Positions 17,155-26,516 of a stretch of 64,000 nt of DNA are shown in pieces. The DNA lies in the NCBI RefSeq assembly GCF_019655055.1, contig NZ_BPFA01000030.1, forward strand, positions 1 to 64,000. Reading direction: 5' to 3'. A model generated the notes under the pieces. It had not been told where the DNA came from and did not search any database. It saw only the letters and a list, made by a program, of their open reading frames with translations. Position 1 is the first letter of the stretch, and every line of letters starts with the position of its first letter. Made by a program: the position numbers and the translations under genes. The stretch is from Shewanella sp. MBTL60-112-B2. Its GTDB lineage: Bacteria > Pseudomonadota > Gammaproteobacteria > Enterobacterales > Shewanellaceae.

Positions 17155-19101
17155 TTATCCGTTCGCTAAAACAATACGATTTCTACCAGCAGCTTTCGCT
17201 TGATAGAGCGCTTTATCTGCCCCATCAAGTACCTGATGCCATAATTCAATCATAGCTAATGTTTCTACAGGCTTAGCGACTCCCATTGATATCGTAATTT
17301 TCAATTTATGCTCACCAACAACAATATCTGTATTCTCTATCGCCTGCCGAACGCGTTCAAAATGTTCAAACAAGGCAATGGCTGTTTGTGGGAATGAATG
17401 ATTTGGCCAGCTCATTAGCAGAACAAACTCTTCTCCGCCCCATCGAATAATTAAATCATGCTTACGAATACTCTTGTTGATCACATTAGCAACTTGGATG
17501 AGCACCTCATCCCCAATATCATGACCATAACAGTCATTAACGCTTTTAAAGTGGTCTATATCGATAATGGCTAAACTCATCATGTTTTGATTTTGTGGCT
17601 GTTGACGCTGCAGTTCCAAAAAATCAGAGAAATAGCGCCGATTATATAAGCCGGTTAGCACGTCGATATGTGACTGTTTATACAACTCAAGATTAGAGGA
17701 CTGCAGGCTCTTATTGTCATTTTCTAAACCGAAGCGTTTCTTTATCAGCAAAAAAATAGAGACGACTGCAACAAAGATAAAAAATAATAAAAACTTCTCC
17801 CGTAACTGCTGCTCTGCGAGTCTAGAGTCCTGTAGATCATTTTCAGCTTTTAATACAGCTAGTTCTTGTTTACGGTATTTTTCTTGGTAACTTTGACTAA
17901 GATCTAACGTCATCTTAGCTCTTCGATCAAACAATAATATCTTGTCTTCTTCATACGCTCTGCGCTGATAGTTCAATGCTGCTTTATAATCTCCCTTTGC
18001 CTCATAGGCTAATGCATAAGTATTAAAGGTATCGGCTAAGCCTGAGCGTTTTTCTATTTGTTTATACACAGATTCACTGTCGGCTAAAGATTGTAATGCT
18101 TCATTAATTTTACCAATCTTAATCATAGCCTTAGCCGATATTCGGTTGCAATCTCCTACAAACAATGGATATTGACGGGCTAAAGCAGTCGCCACACATT
18201 TTTGTCCTTCTTCAATGGCTAACTGATACTCGCCTGTCGAAAAGTAATACTGAATCCAAGAAGATTGAACATTGAGCTTTACACGCAAATCACCTGTAAA
18301 ATCAGCACTTTTACGTGAGGCAATTAAGTAGGGTTTACTTTCGCGCCAACGCTGTAACTTCCCTAGAATAAATGCAGCATTATTATTAAATGCTGCTTTC
18401 TGGCCGTAACTTCCACCGAATTTCTCGACATGCTCCAGTGCCTTGTTGTTTGCCTCAAGTGCTTTACCCCAGTCTTCTAAATCAACATAAATTATTGATA
18501 TATTTGATAATACTTTACTGACGTAGCTGTCTTCAGGTTTAGCCATAAAAATATCCAGTGCACTTAAGTAATACTCAAGTGCGCTGTAATATTGATCTTG
18601 AAAGAAATAGAGTGCAGCTTTGGTGTTATAGGCTCGTCCAGTAAGGTGATGAAAATTAGCCTGCTTTGACAAACTAATTGCTTCATTAATTAAGGCTAAA
18701 CCATCATCAAACCGACTTTGTTTCGCAGCAAAAGTGGCTAACCACATCTTAGCTTCTGCGATGAGCCAGTCTACTTTTAGATTTTCAGCGACAGAGAGCA
18801 TTTCAGACACGGCTAACTCTGCAGCCACTGGATCTGCAATAGACAATTCAATGTCATGTAAAGCTCGGTAGTATGCAAATGCATAATAAGCAGACTGATT
18901 AGCCTGCTCAGGTGAAATTAACAGCTGTAATTTTTGCCGCTTTAATTCTCCGTCTAAATCAGTTTGCTTAATCAAGGTTACAATTTGCTGACCCTTTTCC
19001 AACTTTTCGATGGTATTAAACGGTGAGAACTCAACTGAACCAGCAGAAAAAGAACAAATAAACGAGCCAAAAAAAATACAAAACACAATGATCTTTTGCA
19101 T
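17155..19101 (-). CDS. TPR-containing GGDEF diguanylate cyclase
   Basis: This is a predicted membrane-bound enzyme that makes the second messenger c-di-GMP. The 648-residue protein has a signal peptide (about 1-21) and a periplasmic sensor built of TPR repeats (about 80-395). One membrane helix (about 433-453) and a cytoplasmic GGDEF domain (about 480-648) follow. The active-site loop is GGEEF (555-559), which is catalytically competent. An RKHD motif at 546-549, five residues upstream, fits the allosteric inhibitory site. What the TPR sensor binds cannot be told. It has no close neighbours. Confidence 0.93.
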   Translation of the reverse strand: MQKIIVFCIFFGSFICSFSAGSVEFSPFNTIEKLEKGQQIVTLIKQTDLDGELKRQKLQLLISPEQANQSAYYAFAYYRALHDIELSIADPVAAELAVSEMLSVAENLKVDWLIAEAKMWLATFAAKQSRFDDGLALINEAISLSKQANFHHLTGRAYNTKAALYFFQDQYYSALEYYLSALDIFMAKPEDSYVSKVLSNISIIYVDLEDWGKALEANNKALEHVEKFGGSYGQKAAFNNNAAFILGKLQRWRESKPYLIASRKSADFTGDLRVKLNVQSSWIQYYFSTGEYQLAIEEGQKCVATALARQYPLFVGDCNRISAKAMIKIGKINEALQSLADSESVYKQIEKRSGLADTFNTYALAYEAKGDYKAALNYQRRAYEEDKILLFDRRAKMTLDLSQSYQEKYRKQELAVLKAENDLQDSRLAEQQLREKFLLFFIFVAVVSIFLLIKKRFGLENDNKSLQSSNLELYKQSHIDVLTGLYNRRYFSDFLELQRQQPQNQNMMSLAIIDIDHFKSVNDCYGHDIGDEVLIQVANVINKSIRKHDLIIRWGGEEFVLLMSWPNHSFPQTAIALFEHFERVRQAIENTDIVVGEHKLKITISMGVAKPVETLAMIELWHQVLDGADKALYQAKAAGRNRIVLANG

Positions 19102-19563
19102 AAATATATCGACAAACTGGTTTGGAAAGCAGATTTAAACTTAGCTTCAGAAATGGCTAATATAAGCTTTAAAAACAGCCTGTTACACCAGAAATCTTTA
19201 TTATCTATTAATGATTCATACAGTATCTTAAATATTAACTAGGTCAACATAATTGTTAGCTTTGAGCGGTTCATTGCCGACTAACTATCCGAAATACATA
19301 TGAACTAGAAAAACCACATTATTGTGAATCTATACACAGATAAACAGGTTCACTATCCAAATTAAATCAGCACTTGGAAGCCAACCAAAAGCCCTAGCCT
19401 AAAATAACGTTTAGCTCTAAGTTATCGACTTGTCTGCAACACTTTTAGCTACTCGCTCCAATTTTTTATCTCAACACATGATGAAATGCATTGTTTTTCA
19501 ACTCCAATTAGCATTAGATTAAGGTTAGTTATTCGGCAAACTAATGTGAAGTAAGAGAGTCTG
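19102..19563. other. Intergenic stretch with nothing recognised
   Basis: AT-rich 462-bp divergent region between the diguanylate cyclase gene and nagD. No repeat, hairpin terminator or credible small ORF was seen; both promoters should lie here. Confidence 0.4.
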
Positions 19564-20310
19564 ATGAAAAATATTATTTGCGATATTGATGGAGTTTTAC
19601 TGCATAACAACCAGCTTATTCCTGGCAGTGATAAGTTTATTCACCGCATACTCGAGCAAGGCAACCCACTGGTTGTGCTCACCAACTATCCCGTACAGAC
19701 AGGTAAAGATCTGCAAAATCGCTTAGGTGCTGCAGGGCTAAATGTTCCTGAAGAGTGTTTTTACACTGCAGCAATGGCCACTGCTGACTTTCTTAAACAT
19801 CAGGAAGGAACCAAGGCTTATGTGATTGGTGAAGGAGCATTAACTCATGAGCTATATAAAGCTGGCTTTACTATTACAGATATTAATCCTGACTTTGTCA
19901 TCGTCGGCGAAACACGTTCATATAACTGGGACATGATCCATAAGGCAGCTAGATTTGTCAGTGAGGGGGCGCGCTTTATTGCCACCAACCCTGATACTCA
20001 CGGGCCCTCTTTCAGCCCGGCTTGTGGCGCCTTATGTGCTCCTATTGAACGGATCAGCGGTAAGAAACCTTTCTATGTCGGTAAACCTAGCTCTTGGATA
20101 ATTCGTTCTGCGTTAAACCATATTGGTGGCCACTCTGAGAATACAGTTATCATTGGCGATAACATGCGCACAGATATTTTGGCGGGTTTTCAAGCTGGCT
20201 TAGAAACTATTCTTGTTACCAGCGGTGTTAGCTCGTTAGCCGATATCGACAAAGAGCCCTTTAGGCCGAATCATATCTTTAACTGTGCAGGTGATATCGA
20301 CATCCTCTAA
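19564..20310 (+). CDS. nagD: HAD-IIA family nucleotidase NagD
   Basis: NagD is a HAD phosphatase active on nucleoside monophosphates. The 248-residue protein has nucleophile Asp7 and acid/base Asp9 in CDIDGV, motif II in VLTNYP, the family-specific cap region with VGETRSYNWDM, and the C-terminal metal site in IIGDNMRTDILAG. It reads nearly colinearly with E. coli NagD. Unlike in E. coli it is not next to nagBAC here, so its link to amino-sugar use is not supported by context. Confidence 0.92.
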   Translation: MKNIICDIDGVLLHNNQLIPGSDKFIHRILEQGNPLVVLTNYPVQTGKDLQNRLGAAGLNVPEECFYTAAMATADFLKHQEGTKAYVIGEGALTHELYKAGFTITDINPDFVIVGETRSYNWDMIHKAARFVSEGARFIATNPDTHGPSFSPACGALCAPIERISGKKPFYVGKPSSWIIRSALNHIGGHSENTVIIGDNMRTDILAGFQAGLETILVTSGVSSLADIDKEPFRPNHIFNCAGDIDIL

Positions 20311-20576
20311 AGCGAATTGAGATCCGCCACCAACTAATCGTCGCTCGCAAGTTCAGTTGTTTAAAGGCCTAAACTACAGATAGAGCAGCGTCGTTCTGTC
20401 GACTTAAAGCGAGTTTATAAATAGTGACTCTGCCGTAAGCGTCATCATTCACGCAATATTAAGTAACATTTTTAACAACAGATTACCAACCAGCCCCCTT
20501 GCTATAGGGGGCAACTTTCCTCCATCATGATCCTTCGCTTAAAAAGTCTAAAACAACAAAAATAATAGGACCAATC

Positions 20577-22235
20577 ATGCGTTCAATTCTTCCCTTATGC
20601 GCACTCGTATTACTCAGTGCTTGCGGCCAGCAAGCCAGTAATCTTAACGACCCAAACAAGGTCAGTTTTGACGAGAGCCGTTTTCGCCAAGATATCAAAA
20701 TACTCTCATCGGACGAATTTGAAGGACGAGCCCCAACCACCAAAGGCGAAGAACTCACCCTTGCCTATTTAAGTGAAGCGTTTGCTGCAATGGGACTCGA
20801 AAAGCCTAACGGTAAAGATTATTTGCAAGCTGTGCCAATGGTTAGCTATATCGCATCTGAGGAACAAACGATTCGCTTAGGCGATATCGAGCTTAAACAT
20901 CGACAAAATATCGTGATGGGTAGTCGTCATGATGTGGCCAAAATTGCTATTAATAATGCACCACTGGTATTTGTTGGTTACGGGATTAATGCGCCAGAGT
21001 ATCAATGGAACGATTATCAAGACTTAGATATGACAGGTAAAATTGCGATCATTTTAGTTAATGACCCTGGTTTTGCTCGACCCGATTCAGGCAAGTTTAA
21101 CGGCAAGGCTATGACTTACTATGGCCGCTGGAGTTATAAGTTTGAAGAAGCCAGCCGTCAAGGAGCATTGGGCGCAATTATCATTCATGACACCAAGCCT
21201 GCTTCTTATCCTTGGTCTGTAGTCGAAAACAGTTGGACGGGGGCTCAACAAGATCTTGTTCATAATACCAAGGAGCAAAATCAGCGAGTCCAAGTCGAAG
21301 GTTGGATCAGTTACGACGCTGCAACGACATTATTTAACAAGGCTGGACTATCCTTAGCGACCGTGTCAGACCGCGCAGCAGCAAGTTCTGTAAACCTACC
21401 ACTAAACCAGACTGCATCCATTGCCTTTGACAATAAAGCAGAGTATGCCAATAGTTATAACCTAGTTGCTACCTTACCCGGTAATAGCCGCGCAGATGAA
21501 CATATTTTGTTTACCGCTCACTGGGACCATATAGGCATAGATGCTAACAAAACAGGCGATCAAATCTACAATGGTGCCCTAGATAACGCTTCTGGCACTG
21601 CTGGGATTTTAGAGATTGCACGCCAATTTGCGGACCAAGCTGACAAGGGTCACCCGCTTGCCCGCTCGCTCACCTTTATCGCGACAACAGGCGAAGAGCA
21701 AGGACTGTTGGGCTCTCGCTATTACGCTGCAAACCCAATTTATCCGCTGGATAAAAGCGTGGCCGTTTTTAACTTAGATAGCACTAATGTCTATGGCCGT
21801 ACCACGGATTACACCATAGTAGGTAAAGGTAAGTCCGAGCTTGAGAACTACCTTATAGATGCCCTTAAAACCCAAAACCGCACCGCAAAACGCGAAAAAT
21901 ATCCTGAATCAGGCGGTTTTTTCCGTTCCGATCATTTTAGCTTCGCCAAAGAAGGCGTGCCTGCTGTATTTGCAGGCGGTGGTAGTGAGCCTATTGATGA
22001 GGCAACCGCCCAATATAAAGCTGCAATGAAACTGAAAATGAAAGGCTGTTACCACAATGTTTGCGATGAATATCGTGAAGACTGGGATCTATCCGGTGCA
22101 CTTGAAGATTTAGCCATCTTCTATCATGCCGCTACGAGCTTAGGTAACAACCACGACTGGCCGGGTTATTTTAAAGGCACAGAGTTTAACGCTTTACGCC
22201 CTGCAAACGACAACATAGAGCAAGCGAGTAAATAG
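20577..22235 (+). CDS. M28 family zinc metallopeptidase with PA domain, lipoprotein
   Basis: This is a predicted envelope aminopeptidase. The 552-residue protein begins with a lipoprotein signal (lipobox LLSAC, Cys16). A protease-associated (PA) insertion (about 125-265) precedes the M28 core. The di-zinc ligands are visible in order: His in TAHWDHIG, bridging Asp in NGALDNASG, the Glu pair in TGEEQGLLG, Asp in FNLDSTN and His in SDHFSF. It is a single gene with its own terminator. Substrate preference is not predictable. Confidence 0.92.
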   Translation: MRSILPLCALVLLSACGQQASNLNDPNKVSFDESRFRQDIKILSSDEFEGRAPTTKGEELTLAYLSEAFAAMGLEKPNGKDYLQAVPMVSYIASEEQTIRLGDIELKHRQNIVMGSRHDVAKIAINNAPLVFVGYGINAPEYQWNDYQDLDMTGKIAIILVNDPGFARPDSGKFNGKAMTYYGRWSYKFEEASRQGALGAIIIHDTKPASYPWSVVENSWTGAQQDLVHNTKEQNQRVQVEGWISYDAATTLFNKAGLSLATVSDRAAASSVNLPLNQTASIAFDNKAEYANSYNLVATLPGNSRADEHILFTAHWDHIGIDANKTGDQIYNGALDNASGTAGILEIARQFADQADKGHPLARSLTFIATTGEEQGLLGSRYYAANPIYPLDKSVAVFNLDSTNVYGRTTDYTIVGKGKSELENYLIDALKTQNRTAKREKYPESGGFFRSDHFSFAKEGVPAVFAGGGSEPIDEATAQYKAAMKLKMKGCYHNVCDEYREDWDLSGALEDLAIFYHAATSLGNNHDWPGYFKGTEFNALRPANDNIEQASK

Positions 22236-22682
22236 TATTAAAAATGGCAATAGCCATAAACCTTACCCATTTGACGTTTTCAACCAGCCGGCTTGCCACC
22301 CACTTGTCGGCTTTTTTTTACCTAAATTATAAGTGAGGTTAATCAAAGCCACGCCTCTCTCCTGTTGATGATGTTCAATAATGGTCAAAATTAGTCCAAA
22401 AACGTAACTGCTATCAATAAACTTAGTCAATTGGCTTTAATTGAAACTGCATTACGATATATCCAATCAAGCTTAACTATAACGCCATCGCAATTATCGA
22501 TAAAACAAAAAAACAAACACCACAATGAACATTCATCATTTCAGCGATTTAAAAATCAACTTTTACATAGCTAAAGCAGCGCTTTTAACAGTGATTATTC
22601 AAAATCAGGTTTGTATTCTTAAATATTCGATGGCAGAGTAATACTCAATTGAGTTTAAAACAGAATTTTTTTGGAGTGACCT
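22236..22682. other. Intergenic region upstream of asnB
   Basis: It holds the terminator of the M28 peptidase gene (22286-22319) and then about 360 bp of AT-rich sequence that must include the asnB promoter. No leader peptide or riboswitch-like fold was recognised. Confidence 0.4.
22286..22319 (+). terminator. Intrinsic terminator of the M28 peptidase gene
   Basis: AGCCGGC (22286-22292) pairs with GTCGGCT (22306-22312), with one G-T pair, followed by a seven-T run. Confidence 0.75.
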
Positions 22683-24347
22683 ATGTGTTCAATTTTTGCA
22701 ATTTTAGATATTCAATCGGACGCGACTCCACTGCGTCAAGTCGCTCTAGAGATGTCCAAACTTCTGCGTCACCGCGGTCCAGATTGGTCAGGAATTTACA
22801 GCAGTGAAAAAGCGATTTTAGCCCATGAGCGATTAGCGATTGTCGATATAGAACACGGCGCTCAGCCACTGCTTAGCCAAGATGAATCCATAGTGTTGGC
22901 CGTTAACGGTGAGATCTACAACCACAAAGAACTTAAAGCTGAACTTGGCGATAAATACAGCTACCAAACAAACTCAGACTGCGAAGTGATCTTGGCTCTT
23001 TATCAAGAGTACGGTACTGAATTCTTAGATAAACTAAACGGGATTTTTGCCTTTGTCCTTTACGATAAGTCCAAAGACACTTACCTGGTTGGCCGCGACC
23101 ACATGGGTATTATTCCCCTCTATACCGGCCACGATGCAGAAGGTAACTTCTACGTTGCATCTGAGATGAAAGCTTTGATGCCTGTATGTAAAACGGTAGA
23201 AACCTTTACTCCAGGCCATTACCTTTCAAGTGAGAAAGGTGAGCTGACCCATTACTATCAACGTGACTGGCGTGAATTTTCAGCAGTGCAAGATAACCCT
23301 GCAAGCGCTGAAGATGTACGTGATGCATTAGAAGCAGCCGTTAAACGCCAACTAATGTCTGATGTGCCTTATGGCGTATTACTATCAGGTGGTTTAGATT
23401 CATCAGTGATTTCTGCCATCACCCAAACGTTCGCTAAACGTCGTATCGAAGATGACGGTGAAAGCAACGCATGGTGGCCACAACTTCACTCATTTGCCGT
23501 TGGGCTGGAAGGTGCACCAGACTTAATTGCCGCGCAAAAGGTAGCCGATGCGATTGGTACCATTCACCATGAAATCACCTTTACTTTCCAAGACGGTATC
23601 GATGCGATTAAAGATGTAATTTACCACTTAGAAACTTATGATGTAACCACTATTAGAGCGGCTACGCCTATGTACTTGATGGCACGTAAAATCAAGGCTA
23701 TGGGCATTAAGATGGTATTATCAGGTGAAGGCGCCGATGAATTGTTTGGCGGTTACCTCTACTTCCACAAAGCGCCAAACGCACAAGCCTTCCATGAAGA
23801 GCTTGTACGCAAGCTTGATAAACTACACCTATTCGACTGCTTACGCGCTAACAAAGCAATGGCAGCATGGGGTCTTGAAGCTCGCGTACCTTTCCTAGAC
23901 AAAGAGTTTATGGATGTTGCTATGCGCACTAACCCTGATGCAAAAATGTCGAAGAACGGTAAAATTGAGAAGCATATCTTGCGTGAAGCCTTTGAGCACA
24001 AGTTGCCTAAGGAAGTGGCTTGGCGCCAAAAGGAGCAGTTCAGTGACGGTGTAGGTTACTCATGGATCGATGGCCTTAAAGATCACGCTGCCGATAAAGT
24101 TGACGATTTAAAACTGGCGAATGCCAAGTTTAGATTCCCTTACAACACGCCTGAAACCAAAGAAGCCTACTTCTACCGTATCTTCTTTGAAGAGTTGTTC
24201 CCTCTTCCAAGCGCAGCAGAAACCGTACCGGGTGGTAAATCCGTCGCTTGTTCAACACCTGAAGCACTAGCATGGGACGAAAGCTTACAAGGCATTATCG
24301 ACCCGTCAGGTCGAGCAGTACAATCAGTACACGACAGCGCCTACTAA
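22683..24347 (+). CDS. asnB: Asparagine synthase B (glutamine-hydrolysing)
   Basis: AsnB makes asparagine from aspartate, ATP and glutamine. The 554-residue protein has the N-terminal glutaminase nucleophile Cys2 (MCSIF), LLRHRGPDWSG and AVNGEIYNHKEL for glutamine binding. The ATP-pyrophosphatase loop SGGLDSSVI (about 237-245) and the synthetase motif SGEGADELFGGY follow. Length equals the E. coli enzyme. TTGGAGTGACCT precedes the ATG. It is monocistronic. Confidence 0.97.
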   Translation: MCSIFAILDIQSDATPLRQVALEMSKLLRHRGPDWSGIYSSEKAILAHERLAIVDIEHGAQPLLSQDESIVLAVNGEIYNHKELKAELGDKYSYQTNSDCEVILALYQEYGTEFLDKLNGIFAFVLYDKSKDTYLVGRDHMGIIPLYTGHDAEGNFYVASEMKALMPVCKTVETFTPGHYLSSEKGELTHYYQRDWREFSAVQDNPASAEDVRDALEAAVKRQLMSDVPYGVLLSGGLDSSVISAITQTFAKRRIEDDGESNAWWPQLHSFAVGLEGAPDLIAAQKVADAIGTIHHEITFTFQDGIDAIKDVIYHLETYDVTTIRAATPMYLMARKIKAMGIKMVLSGEGADELFGGYLYFHKAPNAQAFHEELVRKLDKLHLFDCLRANKAMAAWGLEARVPFLDKEFMDVAMRTNPDAKMSKNGKIEKHILREAFEHKLPKEVAWRQKEQFSDGVGYSWIDGLKDHAADKVDDLKLANAKFRFPYNTPETKEAYFYRIFFEELFPLPSAAETVPGGKSVACSTPEALAWDESLQGIIDPSGRAVQSVHDSAY

Positions 24348-24404
24348 GTTTCTACTCATGAGCCAGAGCTCATGGCAAAACAGCGTCATGTTCACGTCAT
24401 AATT

Positions 24405-24432
24405 AAAAAACCACTCATTTGAGTGGTTTTTT
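24405..24432. terminator. Bidirectional intrinsic terminator after asnB
   Basis: AAAAAACCACTC / GAGTGGTTTTTT with loop ATTT lies between convergent asnB and the tautomerase gene. Confidence 0.9.
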
Positions 24433-24478
24433 GTTGTCGCAATTACACCGATAATGACAAGTTATTAACTGCTAACGG

Positions 24479-24823
24479 TTAATTTAGCGCGCTAAAATAG
24501 TGCTGCTGATTAATATCCACCACTTCTAACGTCACGCTATTTACCCTTGAAGTAATTAAGGCAATAGCATCATAGACACGCTCAAGTAGCATAGCTTTCT
24601 GCTCATCGCTTCGACCCGGCATAATAGCAATGTTAAGGTGAATAAATTGAGCGCCCTCTTCTTCGCCAACCTGAAAGAAGTCACAACGAAGGGCCCGTGT
24701 TTTTATCGTCTGAGGTTCAAATAACTCCGTTTCACTCAGGCCTCGGTGAGTTTCACTGACTAACGCTTCAATTGATAGCACTTCGGCTAGGGGGGCGGAA
24801 TATTCAATCGTACAATGTGGCAT
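24479..24823 (-). CDS. 5-carboxymethyl-2-hydroxymuconate isomerase family protein
   Basis: The 114-residue protein belongs to the CHMI branch of the tautomerase superfamily. It starts MPHCTIEYS, so Pro2 becomes the catalytic N-terminal proline after Met removal. The rest shows the expected FIHLNIAIMPGRSDEQKA strand-turn. In E. coli C the homologue acts in homoprotocatechuate breakdown. No other gene of that pathway is nearby, so the physiological substrate is open. Confidence 0.85.
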   Translation of the reverse strand: MPHCTIEYSAPLAEVLSIEALVSETHRGLSETELFEPQTIKTRALRCDFFQVGEEEGAQFIHLNIAIMPGRSDEQKAMLLERVYDAIALITSRVNSVTLEVVDINQQHYFSALN

Positions 24824-24922
24824 ATGCTGCTCTTCTCTTTGCTAGTATTGGTTTTTTAAAAATCAGTTGATAGAAGCTATATTAGTCAATGCTGCTAATC
24901 CATTATCTGCAGCAATGGCAGC

Positions 24923-25285
24923 TCACTCAGACCAGACCGCGTATTCATTGCCATTGACATCGAGAAAATGAAATCGACGTCCACCGGGAAACGAGAAGAT
25001 TGCTTGAGAAATCTGACCTCCCCCTTGTACGACTTTGCTCTGTGACTCTTCTAAATCACGAGAGTAGATCACAATCAAGGGACAACCTGAACCAGTTGTA
25101 AAACACCTGTCACTGACGAAGAAACCACCCGTTATGCCCACATCAACAAAACAGCTATAATCCGCTCCATAATCAACAAATTCCCAAGCAAAAACTTGAT
25201 TGAAAAAAACCTTGGTTTTATCAATGTCTTTTACCGGGATCTCTAGATAGTTAATACTATGATGTTGGTTTTTCTGTTGCTGCAT
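24923..25285 (-). CDS. VOC family (glyoxalase/bleomycin resistance-like) protein
   Basis: The 120-residue protein has the vicinal-oxygen-chelate fold pattern. The N-terminal NYLEIPVKDIDKTKVFFNQVFAWEF strand-helix and the C-terminal FHFLDVNGNEYAVWSE are typical of the family, as is the glycine-rich VQGGGQISQAIFSFPGG middle. Members bind metals and act on diverse small molecules, and many are uncharacterised. It is probably monocistronic or co-transcribed with the tautomerase gene 99 bp downstream. Confidence 0.82.
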   Translation of the reverse strand: MQQQKNQHHSINYLEIPVKDIDKTKVFFNQVFAWEFVDYGADYSCFVDVGITGGFFVSDRCFTTGSGCPLIVIYSRDLEESQSKVVQGGGQISQAIFSFPGGRRFHFLDVNGNEYAVWSE

Positions 25286-25388
25286 CAGTCACTCCTGTGA
25301 ACATGTGTTTTCCGCCATTGATTAAAACATATTCAGCTTTAGATAACAGCCCTAAGTTTGTCGTGAATACCAGAACAATGACAGCAAC

Positions 25389-25413
25389 AAAAAAGAGAGC
25401 CGAAGCTCTCTTT
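25389..25413 (-). terminator. Intrinsic terminator of the DUF445 gene
   Basis: AAAGAGAGC / GCTCTCTTT with loop CGAA is followed on the minus strand by more Ts, 44 bp after the stop codon. Confidence 0.85.
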
Positions 25414-25456
25414 GATTTAATCTCTCTTTAATTTATTCAGTGTTAATACTTTAACC

Positions 25457-26164
25457 TTAGCCCTGAATAAGCGCCGCTGCTAGGCCTATCAAACCACCAA
25501 AGACACCGCCCCACACCACTAACCAACCTAAGTGTTCACGGATCATCTCTTGTACTATTTCTTTAACAAGTTGCGGAGTTAATTCATTGAGCCTTTGGGT
25601 CACAATCTCTTCTACTTTTGCGCGCATATCCGCAATCATATTAGGTTGCTCAAGTTCAGCTTTTAGTAATTCATAAAAGTCGTCACCCTGAGCGATTTCA
25701 CTCAACGAACTTTTCATTTTCTCAATAAAGGGTTCCCGTAGCGGCGTAATGGCATCAGAGCCACCAAACATAGCCAACATCCCACCGAATGAAGATTGCT
25801 CAACGGTCGTCACTAAGGCATCGAATGCAGGTGATAAATCAATATTATCGATAACAGGTTGTAAGTTTAATTTTTTTTCTATGCCATCTTCACCCGATAA
25901 AAAACGATCAATATTTTCTTCAGTAAAGAACTGCTTCATCATCAAGTTCGCAATAGCTTGTTTAAACTCTTCGAATCGAGATGGGATAACACCAGAGCCA
26001 TATAAACCTGGTACCTTCTCAAACAGCATATGAATAGCTAACCAGTTGGTCACCGCACCAGAAAGTGCAAATAAGCCAACCGTTAGTACAATTGGTAAGG
26101 CAAACAGATAACCCACAGCAACAAGAATGGCTGCAAGCAGATTAGTGATAACACTCTTATTCAA
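25457..26164 (-). CDS. DUF445 family membrane protein
   Basis: The product is a DUF445/YheB-like protein. It has two N-terminal hydrophobic helices, the conserved GAVTNWLAIHMLF and PGLYGSGVIPSRFEEFKQAIANLM region, a helical middle, and a C-terminal membrane helix (WGGVFGGLIGLAAALIQG). Function of the family is not known. No ATG lies near the conserved N-terminus: I chose TTG at 26164, preceded by GGGGAA, giving 235 residues. Another TTG at 26227 without a ribosome site would add 21. Confidence 0.82.
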   Translation of the reverse strand: MNKSVITNLLAAILVAVGYLFALPIVLTVGLFALSGAVTNWLAIHMLFEKVPGLYGSGVIPSRFEEFKQAIANLMMKQFFTEENIDRFLSGEDGIEKKLNLQPVIDNIDLSPAFDALVTTVEQSSFGGMLAMFGGSDAITPLREPFIEKMKSSLSEIAQGDDFYELLKAELEQPNMIADMRAKVEEIVTQRLNELTPQLVKEIVQEMIREHLGWLVVWGGVFGGLIGLAAALIQG

Positions 26165-26516
26165 GCTAATTCCCCAAAGCAAGATTGAAAACGCGCTATG
26201 GTACCAATCAAGAAAGACTGGAGGCAATAGCTCGTAACAGGCTTAATTCTAATAACTATGGTTAACGCGCCATTATCGCAAAATCTTTAGCCACTAGAGT
26301 GAATCATTCAGTCCAAAAAACATTCACCGCTGAAGACGACTTGCCACTCCACGTGCTGTAGTAACAAATATTTTCACTAAATACGCCAGAAAGAATATGA
26401 TAGCAGCTTCATTTCTATGATAATGAACCTAAAATTAAAATAGGTGTATCAAGTTTTATCAGCCCTTTCTGTTAAAGCAAAAACACTCTGCCACATTTAA
26501 TTCGACGAAGGTCAGT
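26165..26516. other. Divergent intergenic region, nothing recognised
   Basis: AT-rich stretch between the DUF445 and DUF748 genes. It should contain both promoters; no element stands out. Confidence 0.35.

Noticed and set aside
20485..20512. GCCCCC / GGGGGC hairpin upstream of the M28 peptidase gene
   Set aside because: No T-run follows and there is no gene directly upstream needing a terminator; it could be a 5' leader structure, but nothing supports a function.
24900..25456. Possible degradation cluster around the CHMI-type isomerase and VOC protein
   Set aside because: No other homoprotocatechuate pathway gene (hpaBCDEGHI) is present, so the two genes alone do not define a pathway.
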